From NCBI RefSeq assembly GCF_041956535.1, contig NW_027192191.1, positions 941,443-1,005,442 on the forward strand: 64,000 nt of DNA, given 5' to 3'. Both the position numbers and the translations under genes were made by a program. The DNA is from Calcarisporiella thermophila CBS 279.70 (taxonomy: Eukaryota; Calcarisporiellomycota). Under the pieces are notes generated by a model that did no database searches, was not told the DNA's origin, and worked only from the letters and a program-made list of their open reading frames with translations. Shown here piece by piece: positions 44,449 through 57,394 of this stretch; within the stretch, counting starts at the first letter, position 1, and every line of letters starts with the position of its first letter.

Positions 44449-46173
44449 ATGGCTACAAAATCTCAATCAGCCCCCATTTCTGCCGGTGAATTTTCTCTTT
44501 ACCTCCCCACTTTACCACACACAGTAATTCCTCAGCACCCTCAGAATTGGAGCCACAAATGCAAGCGCTCTTCATGGTTTGGCTATTTCTCATTGTGCGG
44601 GAATCGGAATGGTTCATTTGCCCTCGGCGTCGAAAATGAAGCCTTGACGACTGAATCTTCATCTTCGGGTAAAAATAGCGCTTCTCACAAAATTGGAACA
44701 GAAGAGAGAGTAGAGCGGCTAGAACGTACTTGTCCATTTTCTTGGCCACAAAATATATTTCTGGCGCCTTTTAATGCATCAGAACAATCAAAATTTGAGC
44801 TGAAGCGATCGAAGACGTACTGCGGAGCGCGACGCTCTATTCTGATTAAACGCTTGCAAAATGGCCGTCGGAATTCGTGTATAGATACTTCTAACTGCAC
44901 ACAAGACGCGACAGATTCTCGAACGATAGTTGACCGGCCAAAAAGCGAAATATATATACCAACTGAGACTGAAGAAGAGCGAGAGGAGGGGGAGTCTATC
45001 ACTTTGGGCGGTCAAGATACAATAGTGGAAGGACTTTCTGTTGAACGAGTGTGTAGTAAACATGAAGTAGAGAGCAAGGAGAGCACCAAATGCCCTCAAA
45101 CTGATTCCTCCATCCGACGCTCATGGTCAAGTGTTGATATACCACGGATAAAATCGTTATTCAGGAAATCAGAAAATGTAGAGCGACGTCTCACCTATAC
45201 ACCCACAAGTAGCAACCCACAAATCAACATGGAAGATATAACCAGAAAGCAAGTCATTCTTCAGCAAGCATTAGATAATGCAAAGCAGGCGGTGCCAAAA
45301 GAAACAATCGGGGAATTATCCAAAGTAATATGAATATTTTCCATTAGCTCTTTGAAAACAACTAAATAAAACTTTCGTTTACTTGAATAGACGTGCTCTT
45401 CTATCGAATCCCCTGAGCATAATGCTCGCATGCGTTGGTTTATTATTGAGGAAATTATTTCAACAGAAGAGACATTACATATGAATCTTAAGCTTCTATG
45501 CACCGCATTTGTTGAGCCGTTTAAATCAGCGGCAAACTCCGAGAAACCCCTTGTTGATCCGGCGGATGTAGACATAATGTTTGCACATGTAGAAGAATTA
45601 AAAAATGTATCCAACGCTTTGGCTAGAGATTTACGCTTAGTTAGAGGTGAGGAAGCAGGAGTAGGAAAAGTATTCTTGCAGCACGAGCAAAATTTTGTGG
45701 CTTATATTCGCTATGCTATTAACTTTGACAATGCCCAAAAGGCATTGCAGCGAGCAGATAGAAATATTCTCTATCGAAAATTTATTCAAGTATATACAAG
45801 TAACGTTTGGGATATGTTTTATAGCTTCTAATTCCTTCTTTTCTTAGGATTCGCTGAGGAATCAGGATTGCCATAGGTTGACTTTGAGTGATCTTATGAT
45901 CCAGCCCATTCAGCGAATTACTCGGTATTGCTTACTTCTGCGTAGTGAGTATTAATATTAGACCTTCATTTATTTGCTGACCATGGTCTGAAGTGTTTAT
46001 TAATTTGGTTAGATCTCCTAAAATATACACCTTCCAACCATCTCGATCACACCAACCTCTTATTGGCAATTTATCAGATGGAAACGGTAGCCATCGCAGC
46101 AAATGAGGCTCAAAAGCAAAAGCAAAAAGGCTCTACCAGGTTATCGATAATGAAATGGAAAAATACGAATTAA
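44449..46173 (+). CDS. Rho guanine-nucleotide exchange factor with DH domain and no PH domain
   Basis: Four exons (44449-45324, 45391-45789, 45848-45944, 46013-46173) give 510 residues. The first 290 are Ser/Thr-rich and probably disordered, with a possible phosphorylation-rich stretch (RRSWSSVDIPRIKSLFRKSE). The DH domain spans about residues 300-490: RWFIIEEIISTEETLHMNLK as conserved region 1, and DLMIQPIQRITRYCLLLRNL and TPSNHLDHTNL as conserved region 3. The gene stops soon after, so the usual PH domain is missing, as in fission yeast Gef2/Gef3-type factors. It likely activates a Rho or Cdc42 GTPase at sites of growth or septation. Confidence 0.85.
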
Positions 46174-46458
46174 CCTTTATTTTATTGTATATTTTAAAGA
46201 TATCTTATTCTTATTTTTATCACTCTCGATTGTATCATAGTTTAACTTTTCAAATTATTCCTCTGCTATTGCTTGTATAGCTTGCATTACTTTTTTATTC
46301 CTCTTTTTGCTCCCAATTTCTTAATTGCCAGTTAACATTTTTATGATTTTTTTTGGATATCATTAGTTTGTAATATAGAGCGACCAGCTATCATTACTTT
46401 ATCAATGTACATCTCCGAGCGAGGAAAAAAAAACTACAGTCCTCTGTCCGTTAGTGAA

Positions 46459-47322
46459 CTAGATATATTTCTTCACTGCTTCATCCAAACGGTCCCATAC
46501 TTTTCTTGCGAGCTCCCCATCTAACGACTCTCTAGAAGGAGCTGCAGCTCTGCCTTTCTGGTAGTACCATTTATCTATATCTACATTCTCTGACACGGCA
46601 GGAATTAAGATCCTATTCGCGCCTATTTCCGGACTACCTCCCCAAAATATCACAGCGCTTCGCAAAATTGATAAAGGTAATGGTATTCCATCGTTTATCC
46701 CAATATTACTTTTGATGAATCCGGGATCTGCCGCAAACACCTTCACATCCACGCTACGTAAGCGTCGATTAAATTCCGCTGCCATCAAGTTAGTTATTAA
46801 CTTTGAATTAGCGTAAGCAAACAATGTTGAAAAGCTTTGCTCAGAATTAAGATTGCTAAAATCCAACTTTGCATATCGATGTGAGTTCGAACTAGTGAAG
46901 ACAACGCGTGAATCTTTTCGAAGAAGAGGTGTGAGGAGTCGGACAAGCAAAAAATGGGAAATAACATTGACTTGATACATCTGCTCGAATCCATCTTGAG
47001 TCTTTGTAAGTTTAGGGAAGGAACACCCTGCATTAAGTAGCAGCAGATCTATTCCCTCGCCTGTCTTGATGAAATTCTGTCCAAAGCTTTTTACGCTCTC
47101 AAGGCTTGACAAATCTAACGGCCAACTCTCGATAATAATTGGGCGAGGGGAGTTCTTTACCAGCTCCGTTCTGATATTGTCACCATGAACAGGATTACGC
47201 GAGCCAAAAATAATCTTCCTTGGTTTCCAGGAAACTATCTTGTCGAGAGCTGCACGGCCAATTCCATGTGTCGCTCCCGTTATAACTACTAATTTTCCTT
47301 CAAGATTACCGTGAAAATTCAT
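46459..47322 (-). CDS. short-chain dehydrogenase/reductase
   Basis: Intronless gene of 287 residues. The NAD(P)-binding motif is TGATHGIG (T-G-x3-G-I-G), followed by LLLLNAG. A serine at SSNSH and the YANSK active-site motif (Y-x3-K) complete the catalytic set. FGSRN after the second strand has an arginine that usually selects NADP(H). The overall pattern fits the retinol-dehydrogenase/WWOX-like branch of SDRs that act on lipids or quinones. The substrate is unknown. It lies between converging Rho-GEF and the divergently placed GatB gene. Confidence 0.9.
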   Translation of the reverse strand: MNFHGNLEGKLVVITGATHGIGRAALDKIVSWKPRKIIFGSRNPVHGDNIRTELVKNSPRPIIIESWPLDLSSLESVKSFGQNFIKTGEGIDLLLLNAGCSFPKLTKTQDGFEQMYQVNVISHFLLVRLLTPLLRKDSRVVFTSSNSHRYAKLDFSNLNSEQSFSTLFAYANSKLITNLMAAEFNRRLRSVDVKVFAADPGFIKSNIGINDGIPLPLSILRSAVIFWGGSPEIGANRILIPAVSENVDIDKWYYQKGRAAAPSRESLDGELARKVWDRLDEAVKKYI

Positions 47323-47740
47323 ATTTCTCTAAAAAGAGAGCAAAATCCAAGTGTTAAAGGTAATTTTTCACGAGATATTCACACCTGTGGCAAAAATTTA
47401 TTATCAGGCACAATCCAGTAATTTTATTTTAGTACCATTTACTGAAATTTCAGACGAAACACAATTATATATGTACTATAAAAAAATCTGACAGCCTCAA
47501 TACAAATGCCAGCTATGGCAGAGTACCTTGTTAACAAGTTAGATAAACGAGTATTCTATCCAGAGGTTTAATGATGCTTGTAGTTAAAAAATGTATGTGC
47601 ACAAATTTTATAATATTTTCAGCCAATATACCTAAAGTATTTTTCTGTTTAATAACCATAACCAAGCCACAGAATGATATTAATATAATTGTGACCGAAA
47701 TAAAGTACATTATTAAGTTTTTACTCCAATTCACCAGGGG

Positions 47741-49744
47741 ATGTCACAAAGTAAAATCTGGAATGTCCCTTTTAAACATATTTCACATTTTTCAACAGCT
47801 AGACTATCAAATAACCTTCGGAAACAAAATGGGGCCATAGACAAGAAATGGCAACCTGTTATAGGTCTAGAAATCCATGCTCAAATTGCTAGTCGTTCTA
47901 AACTCTTTTCTGGCAAGTATAAGCTAGCCCATAATCCATTTCATTTATTAACTTCTTATTCATTTGGATAGCTTCTCCTACACAGTTTAACGACCCGGTC
48001 AATACTAATGTATCTGCTTTTGATGCTGCTTTTCCCGGAGTGCAACCAGTAATCAGTTTGGATTTGAAGAATTATTTATCACTCACAGCTCATTCTTAAC
48101 ATTATTGTAGCAAATCAATGGGACATGTATAGATTTGGGTGTAAAAACTGCATTAGCTCTAGGTTCGTCCGTGCAACCTAAGTCTTCATTCGATCGCAAG
48201 CATTACTTTTATCCCGATCTTCCTTTTGGGTATCAAATAACTCAACATTATGGTAATTTTGTTTAACCTTTATAGCAAAATAATGAGAGAAAATTAATTC
48301 ATTGTCACATCTAGAGCCCTTTGCACTAGGTGGCTTTATTCAGCTCGGTGAATATGATGGCATTCCGCACCCATACCAAATTCGTATCAAACAAATCCAA
48401 CTTGAACAGGTAAAGTCGAGGCTCAACTATTCTCCTAATATCCTGTAATAAAAATGTTTTTGTAGGACACTGGAAAGAGCATACACGACATATATCCGGG
48501 GTTTTCTCTTATCGATTTAAACCGTGCAGGTATTGGACTAATGGAGATAGTAACAGAGCCTGATATTCGCACAGCACAAGATGCTGGGCTCGTTGTACGT
48601 AAGCTTCAAGCTCTGTTGCGCTGTGTAGGATCCTCGAATGGGAACATGGAGGAGGTATAGCAATGCAAATGTATTGCGATTTCTTGAAAATTCAGCTAAC
48701 AAATATTGTAATGGTAGGGCTCAATGAGATGTGATGTTAATGTATCAATAAGAGAACCAGGAGGTGAATTTGGGACACGGTGTGAGTTGAAAAATTTGAG
48801 CAGTGTTAAATTTTTGATGGACGCGATTGGTATATATATGCATACAATAGTAATTATCCCAGGCTAAATTTTTTGAGACTGAATTTTTATTTGATTCAGA
48901 GGCCGAAGTAAGACGGCAAATTAACCTACTTGAACATGGAATGCCCGTTCGCCAAGAGACCCGTGGCTATGATGCCTCAGCACGGAAAACCTTCCTTCTT
49001 CGAACCAAGGAGACTGCGCCGGATTACCGCTATATGCCAGAGCCAGATCTCCCTCCTCTTTTGCTTTCAAGCTCATACATTACGAGAATTAAGAGTACAA
49101 TACCTGAATTACCTGACCAGAAACGTGAGAGAATGTTGAGGGAATACGGCATCCCACTCAGAGATGTAAATGCGATGCTCAATGAGCCTCAAGGTGTGGA
49201 GTATTATGAGGAGCTTTGTAATCCAAGTGAGGGCAAGAAAAGAGATCCACGTAAAGCTGCCAACTGGATGGTTCACGAACTATTTGGGCAGCTGCACACG
49301 CGCGATTTGACATTCATTAAAAACCCAGTCTCGCCTGGACAGCTTGGTTCAGTGTTAGATCTGGTAGAAATGGGAGTTATTTCTGGGAAGATTGGTAAAA
49401 ATGTTGTTAGCGTGATGGTAGAAGGTGACAGTAGAATGGCGCAAGCTATCGTAGAAGAGAGAGGATGGAAGGTTATTGAGGGGGGAGAGGAGTTAGAAAT
49501 TGTGTGCGAGAAAATCATGGCTAAATATCCAGACAAAGTATATTATTATTCTTCTCTCTTTTTCGTTGTTTCATTAACCTTTTTTCGCTCTTTTATTACC
49601 TAGGTAATGGCTGTAAAAGGCGGGAATCATAATCTTCTTAAGTGGTTTGTAGGGCAAGTGATGCAGGCAACGCGAGGCAAGGCGAGTCCAAAGAAAGTCA
49701 TTGAAGTACTCGAAAGCAAATTAATTGGAAAAAAGGAGAAATAA
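47741..49744 (+). CDS. PET112: mitochondrial glutamyl-tRNA(Gln) amidotransferase subunit B (PET112)
   Basis: Subunit B of the amidotransferase that turns Glu-tRNA(Gln) into Gln-tRNA(Gln) in mitochondria. Eight exons (47741-47912, 47972-48048, 48111-48252, 48315-48409, 48466-48654, 48718-48829, 48900-49537, 49604-49744) give 521 residues. The N-terminus is basic and hydroxylated, fitting mitochondrial import. Hallmarks are [74 protein letters not shown] and [13 protein letters not shown], then the tail domain that binds the tRNA elbow. Intron 1 uses a GC donor (G|GCAAGT). Confidence 0.94.
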
Positions 49745-49794
49745 ATTAAATATTCTTGTAAATGACTTGATCGGAAACATGAAAAAATTAAATA

Positions 49795-49802
49795 TGTGAC
49801 TG
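49795..49802. promoter_or_regulatory. HomolD box (TGTGACTG) of RPS26
   Basis: An exact inverted HomolD octamer, 111 bases upstream of the RPS26 ATG. In fission yeast this box replaces TATA in ribosomal-protein promoters. No HomolE-type ACCCTACCCT is seen next to it, and no HomolD was found upstream of RPS10. Confidence 0.6.
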
Positions 49803-49912
49803 TTCAATATCTAGCATTCAGAAAGCATTCAGAAATCTCGACCGCTATCATTAGGTAAAGACTTTCTTTCAAGGTTCTCTCCTCCTCCATTCATCTGGGA
49901 ATCGTGTACATC

Positions 49913-50644
49913 ATGGTGAGCATCTATTAAAAACATGCATCCATCCATCGGATATGCTTTATAGGGTGATGTCGAGAATCACTGCGACTATTACTGTGAA
50001 GCATATATTTGTGATGTGAAGGGATCGTAAGAATTCTATTCGCATCATGAATGAAGAATAGATCATGGATGTAGAAGAGTGAAGACAGCAATTTGGATGA
50101 GATTAAATTTTAGTATCTTTGCATGCATGTTGAATATTTTTTGTTATAGACTACCAAACGTAGAAACAACGGACGCAACAAACATGGCCGCGGTCACGTT
50201 AAGCCAGTGCGCTGCTCCAACTGCGCTCGTTGTGTTCCTAAGGTTTGTTCGAATCTTCCTACCCAATAGTTGCTCCGTGAAGATTAATATAGACCGATGA
50301 AAATCGCAAATAGGACAAAGCTATTAAGCGTTTCACTGTGAGGAACATGGTTGAATCTGCTGCCGTCCGTGATATCACTGAAGCATCCATCTACCAAGGT
50401 TCAATCGCTTAGTTCTATTGCTCCTTTCCTATCACACCTTGAGCTCACAATTTTAATCTTTGTAGAGTACGCTCTGCCCAAACTCTACGTTAAACTCCAC
50501 TACTGCGTTTCTTGCGCTATCCATGCGCACATTGTGCGTGTCCGCTCTCGCGAGGGTCGTCGTGATCGTAACCCCCCGCCCCGTTTCCGCTTCAACAAGG
50601 ACGGCAAGAAGGTGAACCCAGCCGCACAGAAGGCATCTGCCTAA
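49913..50644 (+). CDS. RPS26: 40S ribosomal protein S26 (eS26)
   Basis: Four exons (49913-49915, 50150-50242, 50314-50398, 50466-50644) give 119 residues. The first exon is only the start codon, followed by a 234-base intron, a layout common in fungal ribosomal-protein genes. [20 protein letters not shown] opens the protein. The zinc-binding cysteines are in [11 protein letters not shown] and [15 protein letters not shown], and [14 protein letters not shown] and RNPPPRFR are conserved. S26 binds mRNA 5' of the start codon on the small subunit. The upstream HomolD box supports high expression. Confidence 0.97.
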
Positions 50645-50976
50645 AATGCTTGTTTTTTATTGTTACTACTCCATATCTGTTTATTTTAAATAAACGGTTT
50701 TACATCGTCGTTTTGGATATACAGATAAATCTTTCTCAACATGACATTAGAGCACAAGTTCATTTTGGCATATGGTCAATCGTTGATTGTAGCAAGGCAG
50801 AGAAGGTTTATTTTTAAACAAAAATAAAATGCGAAAGAAATATTTATTGGGAACATACTCCTGTACATTAACAGGTTTAGGCTGGAGGTTATTTACTGCT
50901 GAGCAGGGCTACAACATATTATTATAGAAATATATCAGGACTTAGACTCTATTATAAACAGATAAGATCTTCATTC

Positions 50977-51479
50977 TTACCGGCCGCGACCAAATCCACC
51001 ACGGAATTCAGGACGGAAATCACCTCCTGCACCCTCCTTCTTTCGGTACTCATCGCGGTCAGATCGTGGACCACGGGGTCCTTCACGGCGTCCCTCTTCG
51101 CGACCAGGGCGGACACCTGGTGCACGGGTAGTGCGTTTGAAAGTAGCAGGCACGATCTCCGAAGGCAGATGAAGGAAGTTTCGGATGTACTCAATACCCT
51201 CATTCGTGAGGGTGTAGTAATAGTACTGCCACGAGAACTGTGTCTTGACGTATCCACGCGAGTTCAGAGATTGCATGGCTTTGATAACCTCAAGGTTTGG
51301 GACGTCGAGCTCCTGGTGCTTGGGCGCGTTGAAGTCTTTTTTGGCCACAAGAACACCCTCTATTCCCAGAAAGTAGTGCTGGATAAATAAAGTGCAAAAA
51401 ACAGTTGCATAATCCATTAATGGTCACCTTTGAAGAGGTTCTCGTAGATGAGCTTCCGGTTCTGCTTCGAGATAAGCAT
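50977..51479 (-). CDS. RPS10: 40S ribosomal protein S10 (eS10)
   Basis: Two exons (51479-51428, 51359-50977) give 144 residues. The winged-helix S10 domain is complete: [40 protein letters not shown], and [20 protein letters not shown]. The tail is rich in Arg, Gly and Asp ([19 protein letters not shown], ending FRGGFGRGR), which suits rRNA contact and arginine methylation. S10 sits in the beak of the 40S subunit. It converges with RPS26, with about 330 bases between the two stops. Confidence 0.97.
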
Positions 51480-52032
51480 ATTGTCTTAATGTCTATAATG
51501 TGAGAAAGGAGTAAAAGGAGTAAGCCAAATTGTGTGTGAAAGGATCATTGAAAAGTGGATCTGAAGAATAATGCCACAGAAAAAAATCTGAAAACTCATG
51601 TGCACCATTCATATATGATCTTATAGCTGATACACTTGCATAAGCAAGTGATCTATTTCCAGCTGATTCCAAAGATTCACAAAGGATGGATGGACTAGTT
51701 CTACTACTGATGATGGATTCTCACCTCTTGACCTTTGTGCTAAAGACGCGCCGGACGTATGGATGAAGAGAGAGAGGGAACATTCTGTCTGGCTCGACTT
51801 GCTAACGAAAAAGGGCAGGGAAGAAAATTTGATGACGTCAGAGAGCTACAGCTTTACTTGTTGACGATTTTCTCTCCTTGTTGCACAACTACTTACAAGA
51901 AAGAGAGATCTTTAGCGATCAAAAAAAATCAAAAATCTTACAAATAGGATTCTTTAGCGAGCAGCATTTCTCTTCCTTTTTTTTCGGCCATTATATAAAA
52001 ACAATATTTTATATTGAATCACTATATTCACT
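51480..52032. other. bidirectional promoter region of RPS10 and the forkhead gene
   Basis: No gene supported. It lies between two divergent starts and contains no exact HomolD or HomolE box. A plus-strand frame at 51759-51947 is low-scoring and not taken as coding. Confidence 0.45.
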
Positions 52033-53622
<1,590 letters not shown>

Positions 53623-53811
53623 CGATAAAGTAGAGGGAGTCTTTTTTATTATACTGTGAAACTTCTAAAAATGTATTTAGTTTTTATATTTTTTTTTGTC
53701 TTTTGTCTTCGCGCTCTATCTTAATTCTCTATATATGTATTTTATATTCTCTATTAACTAGGGGATAGATCTTAGCCTGTCTTTACTCCTTTTTATGCAT
53801 ACTCTTTTTTT

Positions 53812-55122
53812 TCAATACATTCTCACTTTTTTAAATATGATGTATTTGAAAACAGTAATAAAGTTGAAGGGAAAATTATCTAAAATATTAGAGACTTCAG
53901 TGTTGTGTCGCATCCCGCGAAGAAAATGGGCTATGGCGGCCATGATAATCGTCCGTTGAGAGGCGGGGATTCGTTGATGCACCGGTGGAACCAGGAGCGT
54001 CGCTGAAAAGGGTTGGAGAAGCCTTTTTTCGCCGCTCTTTTTTTTAGTATAAATTAGCAACGTGTGTTCATTTATTTCCAAATTATCGAAATTACCAAGA
54101 GGTTCATCTTCGTCTTCGTCCTCATGCTCAACACGAATTGTTCGCCGCTGCTGAGAATGCGATTGCTGCGTTTGAGATAGAACATCTTGGTCCGTAAGCC
54201 TTAGTGCGGAGAGGTCATTACCAGCCGAAGCGAGGAGATCATCGTCCTCGGGCAAATTCCTTTTTAACGAGAAATTAGTAGAAAATGAATAAATCATACA
54301 AGAGAATGCTTACGTATATTGTGCGTTTGTGCGCACCGATGTTCGCTCTTTACTTGTCTGCGTAGAATTAAACCGTTCGTTTAGATCAGAATACCAGTCC
54401 CGAAGCTTCTTCCTCGCCGCTTCAAAAACACATTCATTAGCTGATCAATGCGATAATTAAAAGTATAAATAATTACTTTCTGCGTATTCATTAATTCGTT
54501 CTTTGATCACAGGTATCTCCTCTTGTAACCTCGCATTCAAATTGGCTATTCTATCTTCTCCTTGTGGCTGTCGGCCGTCAGGCGCATGCTCGCCGCTGTT
54601 TACAACCATTCCACCAGGACCATAATATAATCTTCCACTAGAAGTGCGCTGCGATGCACGAAGTTGACGTGCAGCTTGGTTTTCCTCTTCAAAGAGTTGG
54701 CGAGCTAGAGCTTCATCTTGAGAGAGCTGATCTTGGGGTGTAGAGGTGGGCTAGCATAAAAGAAATAAGAAGGAGGTTTCTTCGCATTTTAGATTATAAT
54801 CGTGATGATAACACACCTGTCCTTGTACTCTCAATCGTTCAGCTTCCGTCTGATCAGGTTTATAATTCTCATCAGACATAGCTAGCAACTGAATTATAGT
54901 CACTTCCAAATTTTTTCCGTTAGCGAGATATACAGCATCAAGAATCTCAGGCTCGAGATCTGGGAACATCGAACGAAGAGATTCGATATCGGGATTTACT
55001 GGTTGACGTGGAGGAAGAGGAGGGGTAGCGGCGTCTTGTTGTTGAGATTGCTGATCGACAACGCCCTCATCATTAGCATTCTCGGGTGAAGTGTTTGTAG
55101 GCGTAGTAACTGGGGCGCTCAT
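53812..55122 (-). CDS. CUE-domain ubiquitin-binding protein (Cue5-like)
   Basis: Four exons (55122-54817, 54750-54477, 54419-54314, 54259-53812) give 377 residues. The N-terminus is Pro/Gln-rich. A CUE domain follows: PDIESLRSMFPDLEPEILDAVY and LANGKNLEVTIIQLLAMSDE, with the M-F-P and L-L motifs that bind ubiquitin. The middle part has LARQLFEEENQAARQLR and RLYYGPGGMVV, found in Cue5-type proteins, and a coiled segment ending DWYSDLNERF. Cue5 links ubiquitinated aggregates to Atg8. No clear acidic W/F/Y-x-x-L motif was identified. The last ~30 residues are the least certain part. Confidence 0.82.
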
Positions 55123-55386
55123 TTTCTTTTCATAGATTCAAAGAAAAGAGAAATTTGACATAAGCCTATGAGAATTCAAGAACCGCCTCTTCTGGATAAA
55201 TTGCAACTCTTAAGAGATCGTTCGTATACTGCCCTTCCAGGTATATCCAAAAAATTCCGACTCATTTACCCAGCTAACATCCTCTTTTTTATTTAAAAAA
55301 TATTAAACTATATACACGTGCAATATTCGATTCATACATGCTAATAAAATTACGCGAATATAATACATTTTGAAAATGCTTTATGC
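55123..55386. other. upstream region of the Cue5-like gene and 3' flank of the transcription factor
   Basis: No gene supported. Confidence 0.4.
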
Positions 55387-57198
55387 TCATTTTCCATCTA
55401 GCTTATGCTTCGATTGCGCTATTATTTTCTGAAGCCAAGGTTTCATTGCTCTAAATACAGGCCATCGTTCCAGTGGCTGCGTAGTTATCAAGGTTAGCAC
55501 CCGTTCCAACCCTCTACACCCAGCACGGCCTATTTCTGGATTTGAATGCCTCATAACCACATATAAAAATACGTTACTTATCAATACACACCCTGATAAA
55601 GGAAATGAAAGGCACCATTCCTGACGTCTTGATAGCTCTTCAAAAATGCCGATTACACGTTGTGCGGCGTTAAGCATCTCTAGTATTGCAATCGCTTTCA
55701 GCTGCCGAACCAATAGGCTGGGTGAAATGGTAGCTGGACGAGGAGCGCAGCAAATGTCTTGAAAAATCTCGATATCATCGAGAAAACTAGCGAAAACTTG
55801 CATCCATGCCATCCAGATATGAACCACAAGTATACTATCCGAGCCATTATTGATAGTACTGCACTCGTCCTTTTCAGTATAGCGGAAATTTTGTGGAAAA
55901 TGCCGGCGAATAGTACTAATTATTTCTACAAGCGAGGAGAATATCTTGTTATCAGGTGCAGAAAGATCGATTTCGGGAAGATAAGAAAGCTCTCTGGCGA
56001 ATTGATGGAGCCGGACATTGTGAAGCTAAAAGTGTTAAAAAAAAATGAAACCCTGAAAGAAATTGATATAGATGGACTTGATTTTTACAAATGCCGCCTT
56101 GGTTTCTTTATCTTCACGAGAATCAGGAAGAACGGGAGGGTAGGGAGGGTTTCCCTTAGGATATATTAACTGCGGCAATGGATAGATGTGTATCAAATAG
56201 AGCTCAAATCGTTGTAATGCCTCCCTATCATACATATAGACTGTGAAATGAGAATGGGATAATATGACATTTAATAATTTCATAAATAATCACCATAGTC
56301 TCCTCCTTGATAAAGTTCCTAATTTGCCTACATCCTGCTGGCCGTAGCCATGCTCGAGATTAATAGCTCTGGCCATAATAAGCGTCATGCTCAGTTGGTG
56401 ATAGCATTCATTGTATCGCGATAATTGGAATAAATAGGCACATAAATTAAATGCAGCTAACACTTGTACCTCAGAAGGTTCGTCAAACATTTTTTGAATA
56501 CGGCATTTAGCTGTGGTATATAACGACTCCCCAAGGACAAGGAGTTTTTCCCCGTATATTGTATCCTGGTGATATAAAAATACGTGTATCGCTGCCCAGG
56601 CTATGGCCGATGCAGTGAGATCGTTTTCAGAGTTGTTATCCTTGAGCAATTGACTTCGATTTGGAATCTGGTGGAAGTGGAAGCATGCTGAATCATATAC
56701 ATGCAGTAGATAATCTCTCAGCCCCTGGCTTTCCATCATTGCGGATATTTCGCACTGGGAAGCACTGGACAATTTATACAGAGCATCAGCGCAGTTTAAC
56801 AAAGCAATAACATCCTTTCTCACCGGGTGAGGAGTAGGATGCGCACGATGGAAGTTGGAAGCATCTTGATCAGCCCACTGGCTGCCATGCAATAAACAAT
56901 ACAAATCGCTATAGTTTCGCAGCTTTAGACGCAAAAGAGCCCCTGGGGTAGCCGGCATTTTGGAGTGCATATTCAGACTATCTATTTGGTGGTCTATTGC
57001 AGTCATATTCCGTAGTAAACCCTCCATCTCCTTAAGGTTGGACGCTATAGAATTGATCCCCATTATACATCTGTCGACAGGTGTCGAACTCTTCATGGTG
57101 GTTTTCATCAGAGCTATTTCCGGTATGAAAATATTGCCCCCCATTCCTTTATAAACTCCATCTTGAGAATTAAGAGAAAAAGCAACGTATTTATACAT
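55387..57198 (-). CDS. fungal-specific transcription factor domain protein, N-terminus unresolved
   Basis: Middle-homology (fungal_trans) protein. The first exon runs from 57198 (MYKYVAFSLNSQDG) to about 56290 and ends in SRRRLW; the next starts EALQRFELYLIHIYP, and a third starts LHNVRLHQFARELSYLPE. It ends at a stop at 55387. The RRRLW segment and the helices around VQVLAAFNLCAYLF and VLGESLYTTAKC fit the domain. A Zn2Cys6 DNA-binding cluster should precede it, but the same reading frame upstream is closed by a TAA at 57226-57228. Beyond that stop, 47 more codons are open (KPRVARIGHQSKLPP), and broken zinc-cluster-like codons lie near 57540-57610. Either the start is genuinely 57198, or the gene is decaying. 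Confidence 0.72.
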
Positions 57199-57394
57199 TG
57201 TCCATTTCTCGGTTTCTTTACCGATTTACTGCGCAAATGTCCGTTGAAAACCCTTCTTTAAGTTTGTAGGCTTAGTGGTTGCGGAGTCTGAATTGCCTCC
57301 GTTATCCCGATGAGAATTATCGAATGGAGGCAGCTTAGATTGATGACCTATTCTCGCGACTCTGGGCTTACCTAGAAACAAATGGCACCAAAAA

